Assembly (NCBI GenBank): GCA_017394805.1
Contig: JAFPXC010000029.1
Location: forward strand, 1-63,902
DNA: 63,902 nt
Origin: Clostridia bacterium
GTDB lineage: Bacteria; Bacillota; Clostridia; Christensenellales; CAG-1252
Direction: 5' to 3'
Shown: positions 16,847-28,400 of the stretch, in pieces
Position numbering within the stretch: position 1 is the first letter of the stretch
How the letters are laid out: the number at the start of each line of letters is the position of its first letter
Notes under the pieces: generated by a model
Told to the model about the DNA's origin: nothing
Seen by the model: only the letters and a program-made list of their open reading frames with translations
The model's database searches: none
Position numbers and translations under genes: made by a program

Positions 16847-18184
16847 ATGGACGTGGCGAAAAGAACGCCGAAATGGATGATCGGCTTGGCAATCGTATTG
16901 GCGGTGACCGCTATCGCCTTGGGCGTCGCTTGGGGCGTGACGAGTAGACGTGCGCAGGCCGAGACCGCTCGGCTCACGACGCGGCTCGAAAACGGATACA
17001 AACAAAACTACTATCAACTGTGCTACAACGTGGGCAACCTCTCGGCCTATCTCAACAAGTTGACCGTGGCGGCCTCGCCGACCATGCAAATGCAACTCTT
17101 GGGGCAAATCAACGGGGAAGCGGCGGCGGCAGGCGCGGCCTTGGCGGCGTTGACCTCGGTGGACGACGACGCGCGCAAGACGACCAAGTATATCAACCAA
17201 GTGGGCGACTATTGCCTGCGGTTGCAGTACGCTCTGGCCGAGGGCGGCACGCTCGGACAAAAGGAAAAGGAGAACTTGGCGGCGCTCTATACCGTCATTA
17301 TGCAGATGGAAGCGGGCTTGGACGAGGTCAAAACGCAGGTAGACCAAGGCAACTTCGACTTCGTGGGCGCCGAGGAGAACAACGTTTTCGCCCGCACGGT
17401 GGCCTCGTTCGAGGCCGAAACGGTGGCGTACCCCGCCCTTATCTACGACGGTCCCTTCTCGGACGCGCTGGACCGTGCCGAGCCGCTGGGCTTGACGGGC
17501 GAGGCGATCACACGCGAGGACGCCGAGGCCAAAGTGGCCCTGTACCTTCCCACCGAATATACCCTTTCCTACGCGGGCGACCTGAGCGGCAAGATAGAGG
17601 CCTACCGCTTCGAGGCCGAGACGGCGTACGGACGTTACTACCTCGACGTCACCAAGACGGGCGGGCACTTGCTCAACCTGTCCGCGGACGCCGAGCCGCA
17701 GGACACCGTCTACACCGCCGAGGAATGCAGCGCCTACGGCTTGGGGTATCTCGAACGCATCGGCCTCGAGGGAATGCACGCGGTTTGGGCGTCCAACTAC
17801 AACAGCGTCTACTATATCAATTACGCCTACACCGAGGGCGACGTGGTGTGTTATAGCGACCTCGTCGTGCTCAAAATCAACGCCGAGACCAAGACCTTGG
17901 TGGGCGTAGAGGCGCGCAACTACCTGATGAACCATCGCGCCCGCACCATCGCCGCGCCCGCCGTGACGGCCGCCGAGGCCGAGGCCGCGGTCAGCCAAAA
18001 CGTACGAATTGATGGGGTACGTATGGCCCTAATTCCGACCGAAGGCGGCGACGAGCGCCTCACCTACGAACTGTCGGGCACCACCTCGGACAATCGCTAT
18101 TTCATCTACGTGGACGCCCAAACGGGCCGCGAATACAAGATCCTCCGCGTCATCGACAGCACCGAAGGTCAACTGCTACTATAA
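16847..18184 (+). CDS. ypeB: Germination protein YpeB
   Basis: Partner that localises and stabilises SleB in the spore and restrains its activity. The 445-aa product has one N-terminal membrane segment (about residues 8-30), a long helical region, and C-terminal PepSY-type domains, including the closing YELSGTTSDNRYFIYVDAQT segment, as expected for YpeB. The ATG at 16847 is chosen because AGGAGGT lies at 16836-16842; the in-frame GTG at 16841 is part of that site. It follows sleB by 9 nt, and a strong terminator lies about 25 nt after the stop. Confidence 0.92.
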   Translation: MDVAKRTPKWMIGLAIVLAVTAIALGVAWGVTSRRAQAETARLTTRLENGYKQNYYQLCYNVGNLSAYLNKLTVAASPTMQMQLLGQINGEAAAAGAALAALTSVDDDARKTTKYINQVGDYCLRLQYALAEGGTLGQKEKENLAALYTVIMQMEAGLDEVKTQVDQGNFDFVGAEENNVFARTVASFEAETVAYPALIYDGPFSDALDRAEPLGLTGEAITREDAEAKVALYLPTEYTLSYAGDLSGKIEAYRFEAETAYGRYYLDVTKTGGHLLNLSADAEPQDTVYTAEECSAYGLGYLERIGLEGMHAVWASNYNSVYYINYAYTEGDVVCYSDLVVLKINAETKTLVGVEARNYLMNHRARTIAAPAVTAAEAEAAVSQNVRIDGVRMALIPTEGGDERLTYELSGTTSDNRYFIYVDAQTGREYKILRVIDSTEGQLLL

Positions 18185-18208
18185 GCGGCAAAATCCTTTC
18201 AAAAAAGA

Positions 18209-18245
18209 AAAACCGCACTTTGCGTGTTACGCAAGGTGCGGTTTT
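18209..18245. terminator. Intrinsic terminator after ypeB, probably bidirectional
   Basis: A 17-bp stem with one G-T pair (18209-18225 with 18229-18245) and a 3-nt loop, flanked by A- and T-runs, ends the sporulation run. It also faces the convergent lepB stop at 18361. Confidence 0.9.
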
Positions 18246-18360
18246 ATATCCGTAAGAGGGGATAGACGCGGCGTCGTATCGCGGCAAAAAGGCGTCCGGT
18301 ACGCCGAGGCGAATGCGGCAAGTCGCCGTTCGATAGCGTGCGACGGTGCTTTTGCTCCGA

Positions 18361-19050
18361 TTATTGCCCGCGCACCACGCCCACGAATAGCCCCGCGTCT
18401 ATCGCGCCGAAGAAGCGGCTGTCCGTGCTGCTGCCTCGGTTGTCGCCCAGCACGTACACGCGCCCCTCGGCCACTTTGGTAGCGGATACGGGGTATACGG
18501 TATATACCTTTTCGCTACCATGCGCCTCGGCGTAGGCCTGTGCGTAGGCCGTCGTGGCGTCGTCCAATTCGTTTTTGTTGAGCATCAGCAGATCTTCCTC
18601 GACCGCCGTGCCGTTGCGGTATAGCCGCACGAGGTTGGCGCCCTCCGCCTGTTCGGCGCGCAGTTCCACCGTGTCGCCGCCCAAGGCCACGACGCGCTTC
18701 ACCAATATGGAGTAGCCGCCGCTGTATTTTTCGGGTATTTTCAATCCCCATATCGGCATACTGCGCGCAAATCCGTTGCCGCCGTAGTATTCCGCCGAGG
18801 GCAGTTTCTCGTCTTCGCGCAGTTGATCGGTGACGAGGAAGAAACACGCCACGTCGCCCACTTGGGGTTTTTGGGTGGTATTGACGTAGATGAGTTGTCC
18901 GTCTTTGAGCGTGGGGCTCATACTGCCGCCGCTGACCACGAGGGGGCGGAACCACATAAAACGCACCGTCGTGACGCCGAGGAAGACGACGGCGACGGTG
19001 ACGACGCACAAGGCGACGATGGCGATAATTTGTAACGAACGTTTTTTCAT
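18361..19050 (-). CDS. lepB: Signal peptidase I
   Basis: Membrane serine protease that removes signal peptides from exported proteins. The 229-aa product has one N-terminal membrane anchor (about residues 6-28), the catalytic serine box GGSMSPTL (Ser43), the lysine box LVKRVVALGGD (Lys118) and the final box GDNRGSSTDSR. The Ser/Lys dyad marks it as the bacterial type, not the Ser/His SipW or archaeal type. The ATG at 19050 is chosen because the open frame upstream is arginine-rich and atypical, whereas MKKRSLQIIA is a normal start; the ribosome site (AAGAGA) is weak. It is divergent from the giant surface gene 437 bp away, so it may serve that locus. Confidence 0.93.
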   Translation of the reverse strand: MKKRSLQIIAIVALCVVTVAVVFLGVTTVRFMWFRPLVVSGGSMSPTLKDGQLIYVNTTQKPQVGDVACFFLVTDQLREDEKLPSAEYYGGNGFARSMPIWGLKIPEKYSGGYSILVKRVVALGGDTVELRAEQAEGANLVRLYRNGTAVEEDLLMLNKNELDDATTAYAQAYAEAHGSEKVYTVYPVSATKVAEGRVYVLGDNRGSSTDSRFFGAIDAGLFVGVVRGQ

Positions 19051-19324
19051 AATCTCTTTTTTGACGCGTTTGCGCCTCGCCGGTTCTCCGTGTTTCGAGC
19101 GGTGAGCGCATAGGTTTCGCAGGTGTAAACGGGGCGTTTCGAGCGAGGTTTCGCCCCCTCGTCCGCGCCTGACGGGCATCCGTCGGCGGTTTGCCTTGCC
19201 GAAGGCGCATCTTCGCGCCCCCCGAACTCTATATCTTGTGTCCTTTTGCGCCCATTGTACCGCAAAACGGCGCAAAATAGGCGATTTGGGGCAAAACTTA
19301 ATAAAATCTTAGCCATAATACACC

Positions 19325-19353
19325 TTGCAACTTAATGAAAAAAATGGCATAAT
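19325..19353 (+). promoter_or_regulatory. Likely promoter of the giant surface gene
   Basis: TTGCAA (19325-19330), 17 bp, CATAAT (19348-19353), with TGG just before the -10. It leaves a leader of about 130 nt. An alternative is TATAAT at 19378-19383, which lacks a -35 box and an extended -10. Confidence 0.5.
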
Positions 19354-19450
19354 AAGGCGAACTATTCTCTTTGCGCGTATAATATATATACTATTGTGTG
19401 TATTGCGTGTGAAGTCGGTGATAAAATCGTGAAAAGCTTGTCTGCCGAGG

Positions 19451-19470
19451 CGCCCAGGGCGCCCTTGGCG
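19451..19470 (+). promoter_or_regulatory. GC-rich dyad in the giant-gene leader
   Basis: The 20-bp stretch CGCCCAGGGC/GCCCTTGGCG is an inverted repeat with one mismatch, 17 bp before the start codon and 6 bp before the AAGGAG site. As DNA it could be an operator; as RNA it could form a hairpin next to the ribosome site. Function is unproven. Confidence 0.35.
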
Positions 19471-19487
19471 CATAAGAAGGAGTAGAT

Positions 19488-22400
19488 ATGAGACACAACG
19501 TCCAATCCAACCAATCCAATCAGTCGAAGACAACTCGCACAGCCGCCGTCGTAGCGGTGCTGCTTTTGATATTGACGGTCACGGCCGTCATCGCCCTCTA
19601 TGCGGTCAGCGCCGACCTTGCGGCCGCCTCGGGCGCCGCCTACGCCCAATCGTCCGCGTCGGACGCCAACGTGATGGATGGTAGCGCGTTCCTCGACCAG
19701 GCCAGCGCCGAGGATTGGAAGTACTACTATATCGACGGCTCCACCTATGATCCTTCTTCGAGTTTCGCCGACAGTTCCGATATCGGCAATTTCTCTATCT
19801 CTTCTCCCATCGCCGGCAGTTACTTCACCGCTTGGCAAGAAGAAGATAACAACGACGGTAATTCCAATCCGTACAACCAAGCTTCGGACGGTCTCTATTA
19901 CGACAACAAAGGCATTACTTCGGGCGCCACTTTGATGCGCGCTTGGATCAATTTCAAAATCCCCAACAACCTTTTGCGCGTGATGAAGCTCGGCCTCGTG
20001 TCTATCTCCACCGCCGCCACCGTGGGCACCAGCTCGTCCTCTTCGTGCGCTTGTGCCGCCGCCGCCATCAACTTCGGCTCCGCGGCGAAGAGTTCTTCTT
20101 CGCAGTACAACGGTACGGGCGTTTCTTTCTCCACCGCGCAGTCGAACGGCGGTTCCAACGGTTCGGATTCCACCGGCGTCAGCAAGACGATTTCCGCCTC
20201 GGACGTGGCCACCGCCGTGTCCGGTCTCAGCGAAGGCAGCGCCTATATGTACGTGTGCTATTCCATCGGTCACGACGGCTACTTCAACCTCTTCGGTACT
20301 TGGTGGATCGCCGCCAATACCTACGTCAAGAACGCCAGCCTTTCCATGACCATCGCCCAGCCCAAAATCAAAGTCGGTTTGTCCACGCCCACCACGGCCG
20401 GTCAAGCGGGCAACCGCGCCAATATCTACCAAAAGGTAACGGTCAACAGCTCCGCCGTCAGCCAGACCGACTGGTCCACCTACACCTTTACCAAGTACAA
20501 TAGCACCTTCGCCGTGTCGGCCACCGCGGATACCTACTACAACGGGCCCACCCTCTACCGCGGTACCAGCGGTTCTTTGTCCTCTACGTTCGGCACGGCC
20601 ATGAGCGGCACCAGCTGCACCGTCAACTTGTCCAATATGGTCAGCACGTACAAGCACAACGGATATATAGCGGCGTACTATACACCCAAGAGTTACACGC
20701 TGTATTTGTACGATATGAACGGGGTGACGGGCGGTAGCGCATTTACGTTCTCGTCGTACAATGGTACGGACGGTACCTACGGCAAATACAAGACCTATAC
20801 GATTTACCACGACAACACCTTCAGCATCCCCGTCGCCAGCACGATAGGCTCCAACGTGGGCAGTTTCGCCAAGTGGGTGAAGATTTCCGGTCCCGGCGCG
20901 GCCAGCTACGGCGACGGCCAATCCATCGCCGGCAACCTGATTACGGGCGAAATGAAGTACAAGGCGTCGTTCGCATCTTACGGCATACAAAATACGCCCA
21001 CCGGGCAGAAATACTACGACCAGTGGGACACGAGCGCCCGTACCTACTACGTTACGGGCAACGCTACGTTCGGCAAGTCGGACGAGGCTCTCGCGGGCAC
21101 GCACTACAGCACCATTACCATCACCTATGATGCGTTTTCGGGCTACAAAGGCGTCAACAGTTCGGGTACCGTGTCCTATACCATCGACGGCGTGTATGCC
21201 AAATACACTTCCGGCCCCCTCAACGGCGTGGAGATAGCCTTGGACGTAGCCAGCGGTACGCGCACGTACAAGTTGCCCTATTGTTGCGGCAACTACTACA
21301 TATACAGCAGTTGGAAATATTCGCCCACGCAATATAATATTAAGTGGTACAAGAGTGACCAATCGACCATCATCAGCCAGCCGGGTAGTGAAGTCAGCGG
21401 CTATTTTACTTATTATTTGGCGGGCACCAGCATCGCGGGCGCCCAGTTCCCCTACCCCAGCGGTTACGTTTCGTCCGGTTACGTCTTTGCCGGTTGGTAT
21501 ACCAAGGGTACCAACACCCTCAAGATGAGCATCACGACGAGCGATACCGGCAACAAGGAGTTGTATTTTAAGCAAGAATATTATAGGAAAACGTGGACTA
21601 CCGCCGGCGGTTATGTCGATGGTAATAGCTCCGGTACATACAGCGGTAGTACTACTTTGGATTGGGGCTCCTATTGCGGCAATATTTCGGGTAGCTATGG
21701 TTATTCCTATTCAATTAGTGTGAGCACCAATGCGGTCACCAATGGCATTTACGTACGATTAGATCGTAATAATGGTGTTCGTAGCAGTACTTATACTATC
21801 AGTTGTGGCACGCTGACTTTGAGTGCTGGGGGAACCAGCAAAACGGCGTCCGGTACCGCTTATTATGAAAAAGGTGGTTCGGCCTGGCCGTGGTCCGGCG
21901 GTTGTGATGAGACGCGTTACAGTAGCATTTCCGCACAGTCCTGGTCCGGTATCAGCGGCAGATCGGTTGCGCTTAGTTGGAGTTGTCCATATAGCAATGG
22001 TGGCGGCTACACTTGGGTCAATCATTGCATCAAGAGTTGCTCGGCTGTGACCTTTACCGCTGACATCAGTTTGTCGCGTTCTAGTCAGACCGCCGTGCGC
22101 AAAGTGACGTACACCGGCGGCGGCACTAATTATTATACGTACGTAAAAAGCGGCGACACCGTGTACGTTCCCGCCGCCGTATTCGGCACCATATCGGCGG
22201 GCAAGCGGTTTGACGGGTGGAAAAACGGTTCCACCTTGTACAATTACGCCAGCGGCTCCTACCAAAAGTCGATAAGCGTCTCCTCGGATACCACGCTCAC
22301 CGCGTCGTTCACCACCGAGAACTACGTCATACCCACCTACGACGTCTATTTCTGCAACGATACGGTCAAAGGCACGCTGACAGCCGCGCAGAAGAGCGCC

Positions 22401-25400
22401 TATCTCACCAATAGCAAGATATCCACCGGCAACAAAGTGAAGATATGTCGCGCGCCGCTCTATACGGCGCACGGCTCCAACGTCGATTTGTCAAGCGTTT
22501 ACGAAAAAGCGGCGGGCGCCTATTCGGGCGGCACCGACGCCGAGATCAACAACCCCAATTCGGACGACAACTTCACCCAAAAGGGTTGGTACACCGACGA
22601 CAGTTGTTCTTCGTCCGCCGGCAGTTCGGTCGGCAGTTCTCTCACCAAATCGGCCAACCCCTACTACCTCAAGTGGACGTTGGACGCACCCGCTTTGTCC
22701 GGTCTCGTCTCCAGCCCCACCGCCGTCAATTACGGCGAGGGCTTCCACGATTTGGACAGTTATATCACGTTGTCCATGGGCGACAACAGCGCGTCTTTCC
22801 CCGCCTATACCGAGAAGGTGTGGGTGCCCAGCAGCGGCAGCAACAACTTCTGGTTCAACGGCAGCAGTTACGCCACGTTCAACGATACGACCAAGTTGTA
22901 CACCTTCGACGAGAAGTACAATCGTATCTACGACGTCGGCGCCAGTTATTATAGCGGCAACAGCACCAAGGTCTACTACTACTGCATCGGTTATTCCGTC
23001 ATCAACGTAGCCGGTACTTGGCTCATCAGTTGCTCCGCCACCAGCTCCACGTCGGGCACCAACCGCGTGGATCCCGTCATCAATCCCATCGCGTTGACCT
23101 TGACGTTCAACCAGACTTCGGCGTATTACAAGGCCGCCGCCTACGACATTGCCGACCTCATCACGGTCTCGGCCGCCAACGGCGTGCCCGCCAATACGTA
23201 CGCCATCGAAAAGAGCCGCGACTGCACTTGGTACGGATACAACTCCACGACGCCCTCTTCTTCCGTCAAATATTACGGCGGCGTCCAGCTCGGCACGCCC
23301 GCCACCAGCTTCACCAGACGCAACAGCGCGTTTTCCGACTCTCGTACGGATTACTACGCCAACTCCATTCGCAACGCGGGCACCTACACGATGAGTAGTT
23401 ACTATATTCTCAAGAAGAGTGCCGACAGCAGCAGCACGTCCTCTTCGGACGAAAACCTCAACTATATTTGGTCCAACACGACCGACAGCGACAAGCGCAA
23501 GTTGGTGACCAACAGCAGTACCCAATTCACGGTGCTGCCCATTTCGCTTACCCTCACCGCGCTCACCTATTACAAGGACTTCGGCACCACCACCACGACC
23601 AACAAAAAGACGTTCTACAACGAGGCCTCGTCCGGCTATCCCAGCTACGACCCCACCAAGTTGTGCCTTGACGTCGCCGGCTTGCACGCCAACGACGCAG
23701 GCAACTCCACCTACAACGCCATCGCTTCGGCCTTGTCCGTCGGCTCGAAGACCGCGGCGGGCAACTACGATATGCTCTTGACGGAGAGCAATATCGACGC
23801 CTACGTGCGCAACAACTATGCTATCACGGTCAAGGGCGCGTGTATGTACGCCACTCTGGCCAACGCCGTCAAGAACGCCTACTATTCGCACACCTTCGAC
23901 GCCACGCTTTCGGGCGGCGTGTACACCATTCCCCACCTGTACGACATCGAGCCCAAGGCCATCTCCATCTCCGCCACCAAGAGCGGCTTGGACAGCAGCA
24001 ATAAGGGTACTTTCGACGGCAACGTCCACGGCTACACCTTGGCCTTTACGGGCTTGGTCTCGGGCAGCAACGTGCGCTTGGTCAAAGTGCTGACCTCGGG
24101 CAGAACGGGCACCATGACCTACGGCGGCAATACCGTCAACTACAAGGACATCACGTCCGCCGCCGCCAGCTACACGGTCGGCATGAAGGACGCGGGCAGC
24201 TACAGCTACACCGTCGCCGTGACCGAGGGCACCAACGCCTTGGTCGTTCCCGTCAACAAAAGCTTCTTCGATCCCACGACCGACTACGCCGTGGGCGATT
24301 ACGTCATCTACGACACCGACCTCACCGACAACACCGCCGGCAAGGCCTATCGCTGCAAGGCGGCGCACACCGCCGGCGCTTGGACCGCCTCCCACTTCGA
24401 GGAAGTGTCCGTCGGCACTCTCACCAACTACGCCGTTTCCAATGCGTATCTCACCACGCAATCCTGGACCATCAACAAGAAGGCCCTCACCATATCGACC
24501 TCCAACGTAGGCGCGGCCACCGGCTCCGCGTATGCCGCCGCCGCACGCGGCTACAACGTCCAATTCGTCGGTCTCGTCCTGCGCTCGGGCGACAGCGACG
24601 GCTCGGGCGAGGCGGTCAAGATCACCTATTCCACCGGTTATACCTCGGGCGGCACCACCTACGCGGCTTTTGCCACGCATACGGCGTTGGTGTCCAATAG
24701 CACCGTCATCAAGACGGGCACCAACTACGCCTTCACGTCCACCAACGCGGGCACCTACGGCGTGTCCTTTACCGCCGTAGCGCAGACCTTCTCGGACGGC
24801 CAAACCACTAACACGGGCTTGCAGAGCCTGTACGTCTCGGATAGCAAGTACTATCGCGAGACCGCTTTCGGCACCGCCACGGGCACCAACTACAGCATCA
24901 GTCAGACCGCCAACTACACCATCGCCAAGAAGGCCTTGACCGCCACTTGGAAGAAGAGCACCGACTCCACCACGGTCACCACCGCGCAGAGTTACGAGTA
25001 CACGGGTAGCGCCTACGGCTACAACCTCACCGTGAGCGGTTTCGTGGCGAATGAGGCCGTGGACAACGTCGCCTTGACGATGAGCGTCACCAGCAAGGCC
25101 AACGGCACGCTCAAAAAGGCCGCCGCCGCCGATACTTCCGTCACCAACAGCAGTTATTACCGCATGACCAACGTGGGTACGTACACCTGTACCGTTTCGT
25201 TGGGCACGCACACCAACTACACCCTCACCACCTCTACCCTCAACTTCACCATCTACACCAAGACGGTCAACGTCACCAAGTGGCTCCTGGTGCCCGGCAA
25301 CATCGGCAACAGCAGCACGGTGGAGCAGGTCAGCCAAGCGGCCTACGCGGGCTATGGCGTCAACCGCTCGGACAGCACCGTAGAGGTTAACTATTGGGGT

Positions 25401-28400
25401 GCCAACTGGACGTTGCTCGCCTTGGGCGCCAACAAGGTTTCGGGCGACACCACCACCGCGATGGATTACTATTCGGACGAGTTCGACGACGTGTTCGGCC
25501 ACTATTACAAACACCGCGCCTACTCGGTAGGCTACGTCGTCAGTTACAACGGCACCTTCTACCGTTGCAAGACCGCCATCGCTTCGGGGCAGAACTGGAC
25601 AGCGGCCAACTGGGAGACCTTCTCCACCGCCTACAGCGCGTCGAGCACGTATGCGTTGGGCGCGTACGTCAAATATGATAATAAGGTGTGGAAATGCACC
25701 ACGGCCATTCCTACCGCCGAGGCTTGGAATGCCGACCATTGGACCAACATTCTGCCCAGCTTCACCAACAACCAAAAGAAAGACGCGGGCACCTACACCG
25801 CCGAGGCGGTGACGGGCAGCCACAACTATACGCTTAACGTCAAAACGCAAAGTTGGAAGATCAACACCGTCGCGTTGACGGTTTCGGCATATCGTCCCTA
25901 CGACGACGACATCGTTTTCAGCACGACAAAAGCCTATCAGCAAGGTGCCTACGTGCAATATAACGGCGGGTTGTATTATGCCAAAAGCAATTTGGCCGCC
26001 GGCGCTTGGAACTCGTCCAACTGGACGGCGTGCACTTCCGCCGCCTATGCTGCCAGCCACTCCTATTCGGTGGGCAACTATTGCGTGTACAACAACCAGC
26101 ATTGGCGTTGCACCAAAGCCTATACGTCGGATAGTTCCGCCACGTGGGTAGCCGCCAACTGGGTCAACATCAGCGGCCGGAGCGCTACTGATAACGCCGG
26201 CCCCTACGTGGGGGTGTACAGCAAAAACAATTACGGTTTCGCCATCAACCTTAATTCGCAAGGTTATGCTATGGCTGTGCCCACGTTCAGCAGTACGACG
26301 CAATATTACACCAACCAATACGTTATTTATAGTGGCAATTACTATCGCTGTACGGCCAATGCCAAGGGCGAATGGTCTTCCGTTTCGTCCAAGTTTACGG
26401 CGGTGACCGCGTTGGAGGCATGCGCGCAACGCAAATTGTTGGTCAACTACGTATGGTCGTCTGACTACACAAGTTTCCGTTTCTCCAACAGCAACGGCAA
26501 CGTGACCTACAGCGCCGACGTCGGACATAAGTTCACCGCCATCAATGCGGGCACCTATTCGGTGACCGTAGGTTCCAACAACAACAACTACACGATGACC
26601 GCCGTCACCAAGACCATCACCATTCGCAAGCGTCAGGTCACCGTGGATTGGAACGGCAACGCCAGCCAGACCTACACGGGTAGCGCGCTGTCGTTCAACC
26701 CCACCCTCGGCGGCACCATCTCGGGCGACACGGTCAGTTTGACCGCCGCCAGCGGCAAGACCTGCTCTACCTGCACCTCTACCAACGGGCGCACCGTCAC
26801 CAACAGCGCCACCAACGTGGGCAACTACGTTACTTGGGTCACCGCGCTCGCGGGCACGTCGGCCGCCAACTATTGCTTGCCCGGCAGTTATACCTCGGGC
26901 ACCAATACCTACAACGGCACCTACAGCGCCGTTACGTCCTACGACGGCACCGACTACCATAGTACCTATCACAAGAATTGGGCCATCACCGCAAGGCCGT
27001 TGACCATTACCCTCACCACGACGGCGAGGACGTACACGGGTGCGGCGCAGTCGGTCATGACCATCAACGTCACCAATATGGTGGGCGCCGAGACCTTGAG
27101 CCTCAACGTGGCGCACACCGACAAGATCATCGGCACCAACACCAACCTCACGGGTTCGGGCTACGCGATGGCTTCCAAGACGGGCGCCAGCATCAGCAGC
27201 AACGTGGTCACCTTCACCTCGTCCAATACGGGCAGCACGTCCAACAACACCTCCAGACAGGTGTCTTTCAACGTGGTCAAGGCCGGTACCTATACCTTCA
27301 CCGTTACCCTCAGCGGTATGAGCAACTACACGATCAAGTCCGACTCAACGGGCTACTCCTCGGGGCAGGCCACCGCGGCCGCCACGATGAGTCAGGCCGC
27401 CCTGACGCTCACTTGGGCGGGTACGGGCAGCACCACCTACGACGCGACGGCGCACGGCGTCAACGTCACCTTGGCCGGGCTCAAGAACAGCGAAAAAGCC
27501 GTCTTTGCGGTCACCTCTACCTACGCGTCCAACACCTTGGTCAACGCGGCGGGCGTGGCCAACGGCACCTATAACTTCCGTTCCACCAACGTGCGTATCT
27601 CCGGTGGCGCCGTGGCCGCCTACTCTGTGACGGCCGCCACCCTTGCCACGGGTTCGCCCACCGCGTTCAATACGGCTACCGCGTATGCCGTGGGTGCGTA
27701 CGTGTACAACAATACCAATTACTACGTGTGCGTTGCGGCGCATAGCGCGGGCAATTGGGTTGACAGCCACTTCCAGTTGGCCGCCGATCCCAACAACTAC
27801 ACCGTCACCGCCAACTTGGGCGCCGCCACCAACTATACCATCAACCAAAAGGGCGTCACCCTCACTTGGTCGGGTGCGGGTTCCTGCACCTACGACGGCA
27901 GTAAGCACGGCGTAGGCGTGACGGTCGCGGGCTTGCTGGAGAACGCCGTGTTTGCCATCACCAGCGGCTATGCCGAGAATACGATGTACGCCGCGGCGGG
28001 CGTGGGCGACGGCTCCTATACCTTCCGCTCTACCGACGCGGGCACCTACACCGTCACGGCGGTATCCATCACCACCACGTCGGGCAAGGCCAACGCCAAC
28101 AACTACGCCATCACCACCAATTTCGGCTCGTCCAACGCCAATACCAAGTACGTCATCAACAAGTCCGCCTTGTATATTACTTGGGCGGGCATGGGCTCCA
28201 AGACCTACAACGGCTCGACGTCCACCGTCACCGCCACCGTGGCCGGTCTCAAAAATAGCGAAAAGGCCGTGTTCGCGGTGACCACATCCTACGACAGCAA
28301 TACGCTGGGTGCGTCGGCGGGCGTCACCAATGCGGCCTACAACTTCGTCACGAAGGCCAACGCGGGCACCTACAGCGTCACGGCGCTCACGTTGTCCTCT

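Larger units (their letters stand above)
19051..19487. other. Divergent intergenic region between lepB and the giant gene
   Basis: No gene is supported here. The right half is AT-rich and carries the likely giant-gene promoter (19325-19353), a second TATAAT at 19378-19383 without a good -35, an AT-run, a GC-rich dyad at 19451-19470, and an AAGGAG ribosome site. On the minus strand a TACAAT (19254-19259) could serve lepB, leaving a leader of about 200 nt, but its -35 is poor. The arginine-rich frame 5' of lepB looks like non-coding GC-rich sequence. Confidence 0.6.

Noticed and set aside
19051..19275. N-terminal extension of signal peptidase I by 75 codons
   Set aside because: The extension is arginine-rich and unlike signal peptidases; the membrane anchor begins at the ATG at 19050.
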